64,000 nt of DNA from Maribacter vaceletii (GTDB lineage: Bacteria; Bacteroidota; Bacteroidia; Flavobacteriales; Flavobacteriaceae): the NCBI RefSeq assembly GCF_003634105.1, contig NZ_RBIQ01000007.1:744001-808000 (forward strand), in the 5' to 3' direction. This document shows, piece after piece, positions 47,522 through 56,483 of this stretch. The translations under genes were made by a program, and so were the position numbers. Under the pieces are notes generated by a model. It searched no databases and was not told the origin of the DNA. It worked only from the letters and a program-made list of their open reading frames with translations. Positions within the stretch are counted from its first letter, which is position 1, and the number at the start of each line of letters is the position of its first letter.

Positions 47522-48385
47522 ATGACTTCTAAAAATAAATTTATCCTCTTTATATTATTATCCATCATAATTTCTTCTTGCAACTCCCAAAAAAAAGTTG
47601 GCGGTTTAGCACTCTATACTGTTAGAGATGCTATGGGAGTAAATGCTAAAAACACCTTAAAAGAAATTGCAAAAACCGGTTATAAAAATATAGAAGCTGC
47701 AGGATACAATGATGGAAAGTTTTATAATATGACTCCTAAATATTTTAAAACATTTTTAGAAGAAATACAATTAAACCCAATTAGTAGTCATCATAGTAGT
47801 GTTACTCTTGAAAACGCAGATAAAATGATGGCAAATGTTAAAGCTGCAGGCTTTAAGTATTTTGTAGTGCCTATACCTCCTATGGGAATGTTCCAATACA
47901 ACAATTCGAATAATACTATGAGTATGAAAGGAACCGCTGCAGAATTGGCAAACATTTTGGATACTTTAGGAAAAAAAGCTAATGCAGCTGGTTTAGAGTT
48001 ATTATATCATAACCATGATTTTGAATTTAAAAAAAATAGTAATGGCGTTGTTATTATAGACTATTTATTAAAGAACTGTAACCCTGAGTATGTTAATTTT
48101 CAAATGGACCTTTTTTGGGTTACAAAAGCTGGAGCAGACCCTATAGTGTATTTTAATAAATATCCTGGAAGGTTCATAATATGGCACGTTAAAGATATGG
48201 ATGCACAAGGAAGATTTGCTCCAGTGGGTAAAGGGTCTATAGATTTTGCACGTATTTTAACTCAAAAAGAAGCTTCTGGCATGAAATATTATATGGTAGA
48301 ACAAGATGCTACATATGATAATTTAAAACCCATAGAAGCCATAAAAATAAGTCATAAAGCACTTAGTAATATTGGTTTTGAGTAA
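47522..48385 (+). CDS. sugar isomerase/epimerase-like TIM-barrel lipoprotein
   Basis: 287 residues. The lipobox is ILLSIIISSCNSQ (Cys20). The barrel belongs to the xylose-isomerase-like/AP-endonuclease-2 family: GYKNIEAAGY, GFKYFVVPIPPMG, LLYHNHDFEF (around 158-167), VNFQMDLFWVTKAGAD (around 188-203), IIWHVKDMDAQGRFAPVGKGSIDF and YYMVEQDATYDN. The metal ligands of the family (Glu, Asp, His, Glu) all seem present. Exported members often sit with DUF1080 proteins and are implicated in reactions on 3-keto-sugars. It is placed near the agar genes; the substrate is unknown. Confidence 0.85.
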   Translation: MTSKNKFILFILLSIIISSCNSQKKVGGLALYTVRDAMGVNAKNTLKEIAKTGYKNIEAAGYNDGKFYNMTPKYFKTFLEEIQLNPISSHHSSVTLENADKMMANVKAAGFKYFVVPIPPMGMFQYNNSNNTMSMKGTAAELANILDTLGKKANAAGLELLYHNHDFEFKKNSNGVVIIDYLLKNCNPEYVNFQMDLFWVTKAGADPIVYFNKYPGRFIIWHVKDMDAQGRFAPVGKGSIDFARILTQKEASGMKYYMVEQDATYDNLKPIEAIKISHKALSNIGFE

Positions 48386-48489
48386 GATTATTATTTTATA
48401 ATTAAAATTTATAAATTAAACTTAAATATCAATATGGTATATGTTTTCTAAATCCTGAAATATATAAGTCAATTTATTCAAAACTTACT

Positions 48490-48529
48490 AAAAACAAAAA
48501 AATCCAATCTAAATAAATAGATTGGATTT
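48490..48529 (-). terminator. terminator downstream of tRNA-Asn
   Basis: An 11-bp perfect stem (48500-48510 and 48519-48529) with an 8-nt loop, followed on the minus strand by TTTTTGTTTTTAG. It lies 9 bp past the 3' end of the tRNA gene. Confidence 0.85.
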
Positions 48530-48538
48530 CGCTTTTTG

Positions 48539-48612
48539 CTCCCCCTCTTGGGCTCGAACCAAGGACCCTCTGATTAACAGTCAGATGCTCTAACCAACTG
48601 AGCTAAGGAGGA
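48539..48612 (-). tRNA. tRNA-Asn (anticodon GTT)
   Basis: The 74-nt minus-strand sequence folds as a cloverleaf. A 7-bp acceptor stem (TCCTCCT with AGGGGGA), a D-arm (GCTC...GAGC), an anticodon arm with loop CTGTTAA reading GTT, and a T-arm with TTCGAGC are all present. CCA is not encoded. It lies downstream of rseP on the same strand. Confidence 0.95.
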
Positions 48613-48693
48613 GTGTTATTTTTGCTTTAGTAACCCAAAGCGGGTGCAAATATAAATGTTTTTTCAAATTCACCAAACAATTTTTTATTGTTT

Positions 48694-50049
48694 TTATTTT
48701 ACAAGCCATTTATATAAATCATTACCATTGGCAAACAATAATAAAGCTATTAAAATAAAGAAGCCTGTCATTTGTGCATACTCCATAAATTTATCACTAG
48801 GCTTTCTTCCAGTAATCATCTCATATAATAAAAACATTACGTGTCCGCCGTCTAAAGCTGGTATAGGTAATATGTTCATAAATGCCAAAATAATAGAAAT
48901 AAACGCTGTTGCGCTCCAAAAAGCTGGCCAGTTCCAAGCATCTGGAAAAATACCTGCAATTGCAGCAAAACCACCTACTCCTTTATAAGCTCCTGTTGAA
49001 GGGTTAAATATTTTTTTCATCCCCTTTATATAATCCGACAAGGTTTTTATTCCTTTATCTATACCTGCTGGTATAGATTCTACAAAAGAATACTTTACTT
49101 TCTCTATCTTAAAATATCCTTTGTCCTGGTATTGTTGCATTGTCATTGCTCCTAATGCAACACCTAAAGTTGCTTCTGAACTTACTTTTGCAGCAATAGT
49201 CTCTACATCGCCACCTTCTCTTTTTAAAGTTACTTGTATGTCTTTTCCTTTATTTTCTTCTAATAATGGTTTTACTTGATCTAAATAAGTAACATCTGTA
49301 TCGTTTATTTTTAAAACAACATCATTTTTACGAAAATCTGTGTCTTTATTTACAGACCCCTCTGAAATTTCATTTACTATAAATGGTTGCCTTAAGCTTA
49401 GAAAACGCATTTTATCTTCGTCTTCTATTAATTTAGCAATAAAATCTTCTGGGATTTCTTGCTCAAAAGTTTTACCGTCTCTTTTAATAGTAATAGTATT
49501 ACCATAAGCAATACCACCAACCATACTACTAAACCTTTCTATCTTAACACCATCTATTGCTACTATTAAATCTCCTGTTTTAACTCCTAATTTATCTCCT
49601 ATAGCTTGTTCTGTTACCCAAAAACCATCTTTTAAACTGGTAGCAGAAATATACTCATCGCCATAAGACCATGCCATTCCTATATATATTATTACCGCCA
49701 ATATAAAATTAACTGTTACCCCACCTAACATAATAATTAAGCGTTGCCAAGCTGGTTTGCTTCTAAATTCCCATTCTTTTGGTTCTTCGGCCATGGCCTC
49801 TGTGTCCATACTTTCATCAATCATCCCAGATATTTTAACATACCCACCTAAAGGCAACCAACCTATCCCATATACGGTTTCTCCTATCTTCTTCTTAAAC
49901 AAAGAGAACTTAACATCAAAAAACAGATAAAATTTCTCTACTCTAGTTTTAAATAATTTAGCTGGTATAAAATGCCCCAATTCATGCAATACAATCAATA
50001 GAGATAGACTTAAAAAGAATTGGATAGTTTTAATTAAAATTGGATTCAT
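48694..50049 (-). CDS. rseP: RIP metalloprotease RseP-like (site-2 protease, M50)
   Basis: 451 residues, the usual RseP length. The zinc motif HELGH (His22-His26) lies in the first membrane helix, and the third ligand region near the C-terminus is NILPIPALDGGHVMFLLYE. The central part carries PDZ-type domains (about 130-320). It cleaves membrane-anchored substrates such as anti-sigma factors and remnant signal peptides within the inner membrane. It is divergent from the SCO1 gene, and a tRNA-Asn follows on its strand. Both catalytic regions are complete. Confidence 0.93.
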   Translation of the reverse strand: MNPILIKTIQFFLSLSLLIVLHELGHFIPAKLFKTRVEKFYLFFDVKFSLFKKKIGETVYGIGWLPLGGYVKISGMIDESMDTEAMAEEPKEWEFRSKPAWQRLIIMLGGVTVNFILAVIIYIGMAWSYGDEYISATSLKDGFWVTEQAIGDKLGVKTGDLIVAIDGVKIERFSSMVGGIAYGNTITIKRDGKTFEQEIPEDFIAKLIEDEDKMRFLSLRQPFIVNEISEGSVNKDTDFRKNDVVLKINDTDVTYLDQVKPLLEENKGKDIQVTLKREGGDVETIAAKVSSEATLGVALGAMTMQQYQDKGYFKIEKVKYSFVESIPAGIDKGIKTLSDYIKGMKKIFNPSTGAYKGVGGFAAIAGIFPDAWNWPAFWSATAFISIILAFMNILPIPALDGGHVMFLLYEMITGRKPSDKFMEYAQMTGFFILIALLLFANGNDLYKWLVK

Positions 50050-50211
50050 TTTTGTTTTGTATCGTTAAAATCGGCTCAAAAATACATCTTTACAAAGTCT
50101 TAAAAAAAGAAACTACCTTTAGGGCAGCGTTTTTATGATATTATTAGCAACAATATAACTTTCTTTATTTGGATTACTAAACCACGCTAATGTACCTTTG
50201 TATAAAAAATT

Positions 50212-50886
50212 ATGCTTTCTTTTTTTAGTAAATACAAGTTATTTGGATTAGTTATGCTAGCACTTTCTGGTATAATAATTTACTTGTTTTATACGGCGCT
50301 AACTCCTAAAAAAACACTTCCAATTTATCAACCAGCTATGGTTAACTCAGAATTAGTAGATAGTACACTACAGTATGTAAAAAAATACCACAGCATAGCT
50401 AACTTCTCGTTAACTAACCAAAATGGGGAAACAATTACGCAAGAAAATTATAAGAACAAAATTTATATAGCCGATTTCTTTTTTACCACTTGCCCCACTA
50501 TTTGCCCTATAATGACCAAAAACATGGGCGTAATACAATCTAAAATAGTAAAGGACACCGATGTTTTACTACTATCCCACTCCGTAACTCCAGATATAGA
50601 TTCTGTTGCACAATTAAAAAAATATGCACTAGAAAAAGGAGTAATAGATACTAAATGGAATTTAGTTACTGGCAGTAAAAAAGAAATCTACGATTTGGCA
50701 AGAAAGTCTTATTTAGCCGTTAAAACAGATGGAGATGGCGGCCCTTTTGATATGATACATACAGAGAATTTTATACTTGTAGATAAAGAAAAGCGTATAA
50801 GAGGTTTTTATGATGGTACAAAAACTGAAGACATAGAGAAATTAGTATCCGATTTAAAGATTCTTAAAAAAACCTACATAGAATAA
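50212..50886 (+). CDS. SCO1/SenC family copper chaperone
   Basis: 224 residues. One N-terminal membrane helix (about 10-30) anchors a thioredoxin-like domain on the periplasmic side. The copper-binding motif TTCPTICPIM has Cys94 and Cys98, and His183 (MIHTEN) is the third ligand. The family matures the CuA site of cytochrome c oxidase. It is divergent from rseP and upstream of the Feo genes, with a gap of 93 bp. All three ligands are present. Confidence 0.92.
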   Translation: MLSFFSKYKLFGLVMLALSGIIIYLFYTALTPKKTLPIYQPAMVNSELVDSTLQYVKKYHSIANFSLTNQNGETITQENYKNKIYIADFFFTTCPTICPIMTKNMGVIQSKIVKDTDVLLLSHSVTPDIDSVAQLKKYALEKGVIDTKWNLVTGSKKEIYDLARKSYLAVKTDGDGGPFDMIHTENFILVDKEKRIRGFYDGTKTEDIEKLVSDLKILKKTYIE

Positions 50887-50979
50887 AAGCTTCTCAAGAA
50901 ATTTTACATATTGCCTTATTAGAATTCGGGTTTTTGACTTACTTTTGCTCTTAATTAAAATGAATCTAAATAAACATTA

Positions 50980-51210
50980 GTGACTACAGTTGCAAACTTA
51001 AAAAGAGGAGAAAAAGGTATTATCAAAGATTTTGCTTATGATTCTCTTCCTATAAAATTACTAGAACTTGGTTGTTTACCAGGTAATATGGTAGAGCTTG
51101 TACAAGTAGCCCCACTAAAAGACCCTATTTATATAAATGTAAATGGTTCTCATATTGCTATAAGACGCGCTATGGCTTTAAAGATTAAGTTAGATCTTAT
51201 AGAAGAATAA
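50980..51210 (+). CDS. feoA: ferrous iron transport protein A
   Basis: 76 residues from a GTG start. The small SH3-like fold has VANLKRGEKGIIKDF (4-18), LELGCLPGNMVELVQVAPLKDPIY (around 28-51) and HIAIRRAMALKIKLD, typical of FeoA. It is thought to modulate FeoB. It lies 3 bp upstream of feoB and is cotranscribed with it. No ATG fits the frame upstream, so the GTG is taken as the start. Confidence 0.9.
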   Translation: MTTVANLKRGEKGIIKDFAYDSLPIKLLELGCLPGNMVELVQVAPLKDPIYINVNGSHIAIRRAMALKIKLDLIEE

Positions 51211-51213
51211 CCT

Positions 51214-53451
51214 ATGAGTAAACAAATAAATGTAGCCCTCATAGGCAACCCTAATACAGGAAAAACCTCAGTTTTTAACCAACTAACAGGATTAAACCAA
51301 AAAGTTGGTAATTATCCGGGCATAACGGTAGAAAAAAAAGAGGGAGTTTGCAAACTACCAAGAGGAGTAAAAGCACATATAATAGATTTACCTGGCACCT
51401 ACAGTTTAAACACTACTTCTTTAGATGAAAGTGTAGCGGTAGAGTTATTGTTAAACAAGAACGATAAAAACCACCCAGATTTAGCCATTGTTGTTTCTGA
51501 TGTAGAAAACCTTAAACGAAATCTTTTACTTTTTACGCAAATAAAAGACCTTAAAATTCCGACCCTTTTAGTCATTAACATGGCAGACCAAATGGCCAAA
51601 AAAGGGATTGTTATTGCTATAGAACTTCTAGAAAAAAAATTAGACACTAAAATTGCACTAGTAAGTTCTAGAAAAGGAACAGGAATAGACAAATTAAAAG
51701 AGCTTATAACAGATTATAAAAATTTGTCTACAACACCTTGCCTAGATACTACCAAAATTGATGCTCAGTATTTTAACAACTTACAACAAGCTTTTCCTAA
51801 AGAAGATTTATACAAACTTTGGTTAGTTATTACGCAAGATGTAAACTTTATGCCTATTGAAAAAAAGGTAATACCAGATACATCTTCTTTTTCTACAAAA
51901 TCTAAATCAGAACTTAAAAGGCTCCAACAAAAAGAAACTATTTTAAGGTATAAATTTATAAATGAAACCTTAAAAGAAGCCTATCATGTAGATGTTAATG
52001 CTGCTACTGGAGTGAGAGCTAGCTTAGATAAAGTGCTTACTCATAAAATATTTGGGTATGTAATTTTCTTTCTTATCCTTCTTCTTATTTTCCAAGCAAT
52101 TTATGATTGGAGTAGTTACCCAATGGATTTTATAGACGAATTTTTTGCAACAGCTAGTGAATGGGTTAAAAACACATTACCACAAGGAGCATTTACAAAT
52201 TTAATTGCCGAAGGTATATTAGCTGGTATTGGTGGTATTGTAATTTTCATACCCCAAATTGCCTTTTTATTTTTATTCATTGCCCTATTAGAAGAAACAG
52301 GTTATATGAGTAGAGTTGTTTTTTTAACAGACCGTATAATGCGTCCTTTTGGATTAAGTGGTAAGAGTATAGTACCACTAATTTCCGGGACTGCATGTGC
52401 AATTCCTGCTGTAATGGCCACAAGAACTATAGAAAACTGGAAAGAACGTTTAATAACCATCTTAGTAACTCCTTTTACAACTTGTTCTGCGCGTTTACCA
52501 GTATATTTAATAATTATCTCTCTTGTAATTCCTGAAGGAAGGTTTTTAGGCCTAAGTTACCAAGCCTTAACGCTAATGCTACTTTACTTATTAGGGTTTG
52601 CAGCATCTATAGTATCTGCAATGATATTAAACAAAATATTAAAAATTAAAAGTAGGTCTTTCTTTGTAGTAGAAATGCCAAATTACAAACTTCCCTTATT
52701 TAAAAACGTAGCACTTACTGTTTGGGAAAAAACCAAAAGTTTTGTATTTGGAGCAGGTAAAATTATTTTAGCTATTTCTATAATTATTTGGTTTTTAGGG
52801 TCTAATGGCTTTTCTGAAAATTATAAAAATGCAGACACAATTATAGAAAATAAAATAGAAAAAGAAGGATTATCTTCTTTTAATCAAGAAAGTATTGTAG
52901 AAAATTTAGCAATCTACAAAAAAGTTTTACTAGAAAGTAAAGACAAAACACTTTATAAAACAAACCCAGCATTATTAAAAGATTCCCTAAAACTAAAAGG
53001 TATAGAACTTTACAAGCAAGCTAAAAACCAAGAAATAGCAAGTTATAAATTAGAAAACTCCTATATGGGGTATCTTGGGAAAGCCATAACACCTGTTGTA
53101 GAACCATTAGGTTATGACTGGAAAATAGGAATAGCTGTACTAACCTCCTTTGCTGCCAGAGAAGTATTTGTAGGTACTTTAGCAACCATTTATAGTGTTG
53201 GTAGTGATGAAGAAAATACTATAAAAAACCGAATGGCAGCAGAAATTAATCCTGTAACTAAAAAGCCTTTATTTAATCTTGCCTCTGGGGTTTCTCTACT
53301 TTTATTCTATGCTTTTGCAATGCAATGTATGAGTACTTTAGCTATTGTAAAAAGAGAAACAAACTCCTGGAAATGGCCTGCAGGACAACTAGTTTTTATG
53401 AGCATTTTTGCTTATATTGTAGCTTTAGCAGCATACCAAATATTAAATTAA
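51214..53451 (+). CDS. feoB: ferrous iron transport protein B
   Basis: 745 residues. The N-terminal G-domain has GNPNTGKT (11-18), NYPGITVEKKEG and DLPGTYSLN, with NMAD in place of NKxD-type guanine recognition (NxxD kept). The membrane part begins around 280 and includes the Gate/Core repeats (GTACAIPAVMATRTIENWKER and ITILVTPFTTCSARLPVY), typical of FeoB. A hydrophilic insert (about 535-620) lies between the core helices. It imports Fe(II). The operon is feoA-feoB followed by the Cys-rich membrane protein gene, which starts 2 bp later. Confidence 0.96.
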   Translation: MSKQINVALIGNPNTGKTSVFNQLTGLNQKVGNYPGITVEKKEGVCKLPRGVKAHIIDLPGTYSLNTTSLDESVAVELLLNKNDKNHPDLAIVVSDVENLKRNLLLFTQIKDLKIPTLLVINMADQMAKKGIVIAIELLEKKLDTKIALVSSRKGTGIDKLKELITDYKNLSTTPCLDTTKIDAQYFNNLQQAFPKEDLYKLWLVITQDVNFMPIEKKVIPDTSSFSTKSKSELKRLQQKETILRYKFINETLKEAYHVDVNAATGVRASLDKVLTHKIFGYVIFFLILLLIFQAIYDWSSYPMDFIDEFFATASEWVKNTLPQGAFTNLIAEGILAGIGGIVIFIPQIAFLFLFIALLEETGYMSRVVFLTDRIMRPFGLSGKSIVPLISGTACAIPAVMATRTIENWKERLITILVTPFTTCSARLPVYLIIISLVIPEGRFLGLSYQALTLMLLYLLGFAASIVSAMILNKILKIKSRSFFVVEMPNYKLPLFKNVALTVWEKTKSFVFGAGKIILAISIIIWFLGSNGFSENYKNADTIIENKIEKEGLSSFNQESIVENLAIYKKVLLESKDKTLYKTNPALLKDSLKLKGIELYKQAKNQEIASYKLENSYMGYLGKAITPVVEPLGYDWKIGIAVLTSFAAREVFVGTLATIYSVGSDEENTIKNRMAAEINPVTKKPLFNLASGVSLLLFYAFAMQCMSTLAIVKRETNSWKWPAGQLVFMSIFAYIVALAAYQILN

Positions 53452-53453
53452 TT

Positions 53454-53609
53454 ATGAATACAATTATCCAAGATATCTTAGTTTTTGCAACATTATTTCT
53501 TGCTATTGGTTTTTTGGTTAAAAAATTCTTTCTTCCTAAACCAATAAAGGTTACCAAAAACAAATTTACTAAATCTTGTGGTCAAGAAGGTGGCTGTGGT
53601 TGTAGTTAG
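53454..53609 (+). CDS. small FeoB-associated Cys-rich membrane protein
   Basis: 51 residues from the ATG at 53454. A longer overlapping frame from 53325 lies within feoB and is not believed. One hydrophobic helix (6-24, LVFATLFLAIGFLV) is followed by a basic stretch and a Cys-rich tail (SCGQEGGCGCS) with three Cys. It corresponds to the small FeoB-associated Cys-rich proteins seen after feoB in other bacteria. It may bind iron or partner FeoB; the role is unproven. It starts 2 bp after the feoB stop. Confidence 0.85.
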   Translation: MNTIIQDILVFATLFLAIGFLVKKFFLPKPIKVTKNKFTKSCGQEGGCGCS

Positions 53610-53641
53610 CCTTATACTGCTTAATTTATTCTCTCCAGATT

Positions 53642-53739
53642 AGTAAACTAACTCGGGGCAAGCCGCGAGGCATTTATTTGGAAACTAATTTTGATTTCGA
53701 GGCAAGCCTCGGAGCATTTAAATCTCGATTATCGAGTAA
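53642..53739. repeat. 98-bp palindromic interspersed repeat, copy 2
   Basis: In inverted orientation to copy 1 (2465-2562). The block 53688-53739 is identical to its partner over 52 bp, the rest differs by a few substitutions and two small indels. The dyads CTCGATTATCGAG (53724-53736) and CGAGGCAAGCCTCGG (53698-53712) are intact. It lies between the feo operon end and the 510-residue gene, in a 266-bp gap that holds nothing else. Confidence 0.9.
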
Positions 53740-53875
53740 CAAAACTTTGTCGTATTCGTCTACAAGACAGTCACGCTTCTTAAAAAAAAGATAAAACTGT
53801 ACTAAAGAAATTAAAAAAAGGCTGCTGATTTGTTTCTCTTTCCTTTAGTTTGTAATACAATCAACACAACTTTGT

Positions 53876-55408
53876 ATGGAAAAAATTACTTTTTGGGTTA
53901 TTTCTATAGTTATTTCTGCTATTTGTTCTAATAGCCAAGCACAATCTTTAACCGCAACAATTGTAGACTCTGCCACACAAAAACCAATACCTTATGTTAC
54001 TGTAAAATTAATTAACAAAGGTGTAATTACGAATGAAGAAGGGCGTTTTAGCTTTCTATTAAACAAAGAAATTAAAGAGACCGATTCTCTATTTATATCC
54101 TGTATTGGGTATGCAACATTAGGAAAACCCATAAAAGAATTTACCGAGACTACTATTTCTTTAACTCCTATGGCAATAGAGCTTAACCCGGTTATTGTAA
54201 CAAATAAAAACTATACTCCAGAAGAAATACTTGAAATTGTAGAAGACAGTATTTTAAAAAATTACAATCTAGGGTTTGCCAAAAAAAGAGTTTTTTTAAG
54301 AGAAACCTATAATAATAGAATCTTAAAGACAGATTATACATTAAAGAAATCTACCATAAAAGCCTTTAACAAAAAATTTATAGATGACCTTATTAGTCAA
54401 ATACCAAAAAACAATACAGTTTACAATGAAGCTCTAGGAGATTTATATGGCGCGGGAGATAGTGAAGAACAAAAGCTAAATCTTATTAAAGCATCTGAAC
54501 TATATGATAAAAGTATGGAGCTAGATTTTGAGATTCTAGAGGAAAAGTTCAATAAAATTATGCAAGAAAATGTAAAAACGGACTCTTACTTTAAAATTAA
54601 ATCTGGGCTTTTTGGAACTAAAGTAGATGCTGATGAAATGTTTGAATCTGAAGTAGACTCAACAGATGTTGCTGCATTAAATAAAAAATTAGCAGACGAA
54701 AAAAAGAACAAAGAAGAACGAAAAAAGTTTTTTGCAAAATATAAAAGAGAAACAATGGGTAAACTCTACGAGAATCTTCCTGTTTATGAAAGCTCTGATT
54801 ATAATGTACTTTTTAAACCTGGAAGATATAATTTAGCTCTTGAAGATTTTACTTATTTAGGAGATGCTGCCGTATATGTTATTACGTTTAAACCAAAAAG
54901 GTCTGAAGATTACCAAGGAAAGCTTTATATAAATTCTGATGATTTTGCATTAATTAGAATGGATTTTGAGAATGTAAAACCTTTGCGTGACTTTGGATTA
55001 CTTGGAGTATCTATGAAAGAATATTTAGCCGCTGGTAAAATTATTTTTAGCAAAGGAAAAGATAAAAAGTATCACTTAAGTTACTATGATATATCTAAAG
55101 GAATTAAAGCTGGTTTTCGCAGACCACTGAAAATCATTGAAAAGAATAAAAACGTAAAAGGCCGTAGAAAACAAAATGAACTGTCCTTAAAAGTAGATTT
55201 TGATTTTGGGAATATAAATAGATATGAACTTGTTGTTTTTGATGAAACTACCATAAGCAACTCCCAATATAATTCCTTTAAAGAAAACAACACTATATTA
55301 CCTACATATATGCCCAACTATAATCCCGATTTTTGGAAAGGTTATGATATAATAGAACCTAACCAAGCTATTCGCGATTTTATTTCGGATACAGAAATTA
55401 TAGAATAA
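53876..55408 (+). CDS. carboxypeptidase-regulatory-like domain protein, exported
   Basis: 510 residues. The signal peptide ends SNSQAQ (around residue 23). Residues 25-105 form a carboxypeptidase-regulatory-like beta-sandwich (TQKPIPYVTVKLINKGVITNEEGRF and SCIGYATLG). The rest is a long mixed domain with a helical part (about 110-290) and a beta-rich part (about 300-450) including RSEDYQGKLYINSDDFALIRMDFENVK, which recalls Flavobacteria outer-membrane proteins of unknown function. No barrel ending is apparent. The last 11 bp overlap the convergent DUF423 gene. The role is unknown. Confidence 0.75.
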   Translation: MEKITFWVISIVISAICSNSQAQSLTATIVDSATQKPIPYVTVKLINKGVITNEEGRFSFLLNKEIKETDSLFISCIGYATLGKPIKEFTETTISLTPMAIELNPVIVTNKNYTPEEILEIVEDSILKNYNLGFAKKRVFLRETYNNRILKTDYTLKKSTIKAFNKKFIDDLISQIPKNNTVYNEALGDLYGAGDSEEQKLNLIKASELYDKSMELDFEILEEKFNKIMQENVKTDSYFKIKSGLFGTKVDADEMFESEVDSTDVAALNKKLADEKKNKEERKKFFAKYKRETMGKLYENLPVYESSDYNVLFKPGRYNLALEDFTYLGDAAVYVITFKPKRSEDYQGKLYINSDDFALIRMDFENVKPLRDFGLLGVSMKEYLAAGKIIFSKGKDKKYHLSYYDISKGIKAGFRRPLKIIEKNKNVKGRRKQNELSLKVDFDFGNINRYELVVFDETTISNSQYNSFKENNTILPTYMPNYNPDFWKGYDIIEPNQAIRDFISDTEIIE

Positions 55409-55775
55409 AAGTATATAGTAACATTCCCCAACCTATAACTAAAAGTAGCCCTCCAAGTGGAGTAATAGGCCCTAAGAACTTTAGTTTTTTGCCTCTTGCA
55501 GCACTTAAAACAAGGCCATAAATACTAAATGAGAATAGAATAACCCCAACAATTATAAAATACACTAAAGTACGTTCTAAAACTGTTTCCAGCCTTAGAT
55601 TAAATCCTAAAAGTAATAATAACAAGGCATGGTACATTTGGTATTTTACACCTGTCTCAAAACTCTTTAGCTGGTCCTCGTTACATATTTTCTTTAATGC
55701 ATGCGCTCCAAAAGCGCCAAAGATAATTGCCAACATTCCAAATAAAGCGCCAAAAATTTGTGCTACACCAACCAT
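55398..55775 (-). CDS. DUF423 family small membrane protein
   Basis: 125 residues with four predicted membrane helices. The conserved FGAHALKK segment (22-29, FGAFGAHALKKI) and YQMYHALLLLLLG (around 45-57) are typical of DUF423 (YgdD-like) proteins, as is GLVLSAARGKKLKFLGPITPLGG near the C-terminus. The function is not established. The end overlaps the convergent 510-residue gene by 11 bp. Confidence 0.9.
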   Translation of the reverse strand: MVGVAQIFGALFGMLAIIFGAFGAHALKKICNEDQLKSFETGVKYQMYHALLLLLLGFNLRLETVLERTLVYFIIVGVILFSFSIYGLVLSAARGKKLKFLGPITPLGGLLLVIGWGMLLYTFIL

Positions 55776-55825
55776 AAATTCATTTTAAGAAACGAATATA
55801 GCTATATCTTAAATATCTTCTTTAT

Positions 55826-56338
55826 CTAATTATAAGTATTCACAGCGACAGTATGCGCTTCTTTGTTTGCTAAATATATAGGGGAGGTAATAAAAAGGTT
55901 TTCTACCTGGTTTTCCCAATCGTTAGCAATATTAAAATAACTAGTATTGGTTACCGCCATAATTTCATTACAGTCTTGGCAGGTGTGTTTATAGTCTAAA
56001 AAATGATGCGCAAATTCATGAAAAGCTACTACTTTAAGAATTTCTGGGTCTAACATTGCAGCCCAATTAATTAATATTTCATCTACCATACCAGCTTCAT
56101 TACGAGATACTTTCCCAAGTACCGTATTTCCTTCTTCAAGCGGTAAATTATTAACTATATCAATATTTTTTAATTCAAATAATTTGGAATGATACTCTAT
56201 TCCATACTTTTTACATTCTTCAAAAAAATCATTTAAAATAGGCTGTAAACGACCATCTATATCTACACTTTTTTGTGCTTGTAAATAGGAAGTAACACTA
56301 AGAATAAAAACAAAAAATACAGATAGATGCTTTCTCAT
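55826..56338 (-). CDS. exported HExxH-motif protein, putative zinc metalloprotease
   Basis: 170 residues. The signal peptide ends YLQAQ (residue 22). A zinc motif VVAFHEFAHHF (His107, Glu108, His111) fits a gluzincin/metzincin-like active site. His118 is a possible third ligand, seven residues past His111, followed by a CxxC pair (Cys120, Cys123). The remaining chain is short for a protease domain. It could be a small metalloprotease or a zinc-binding remnant. It is probably monocistronic. A hydrolytic function is inferred from the motif only. Confidence 0.65.
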   Translation of the reverse strand: MRKHLSVFFVFILSVTSYLQAQKSVDIDGRLQPILNDFFEECKKYGIEYHSKLFELKNIDIVNNLPLEEGNTVLGKVSRNEAGMVDEILINWAAMLDPEILKVVAFHEFAHHFLDYKHTCQDCNEIMAVTNTSYFNIANDWENQVENLFITSPIYLANKEAHTVAVNTYN

Positions 56339-56483
56339 TGTAGGTGGTTTTAGAATGTTAGATTTGGTTTAGCTAAATGACCTTTAAAGGAGGGAACTTG
56401 TGTCTTTTGCTATTTATGTTCTAACGGAAAATCACCCGAAATATTTCTAATTATCTGAATTTTAACTTTTTGTGTTAAAAAAA

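Noticed and set aside
41934-48385. Carrageenan degradation locus
   Set aside because: No sulfatase, GH127 or GH129 is present; the canonical GH117 and the GH16 point to agar/porphyran.
53325-53609. 94-codon frame as a whole gene
   Set aside because: The first 43 codons lie in feoB in another frame; the real start is the ATG at 53454.
55398-55408. 11-bp overlap of convergent genes
   Set aside because: Common in compact genomes; not evidence for antisense control by itself.
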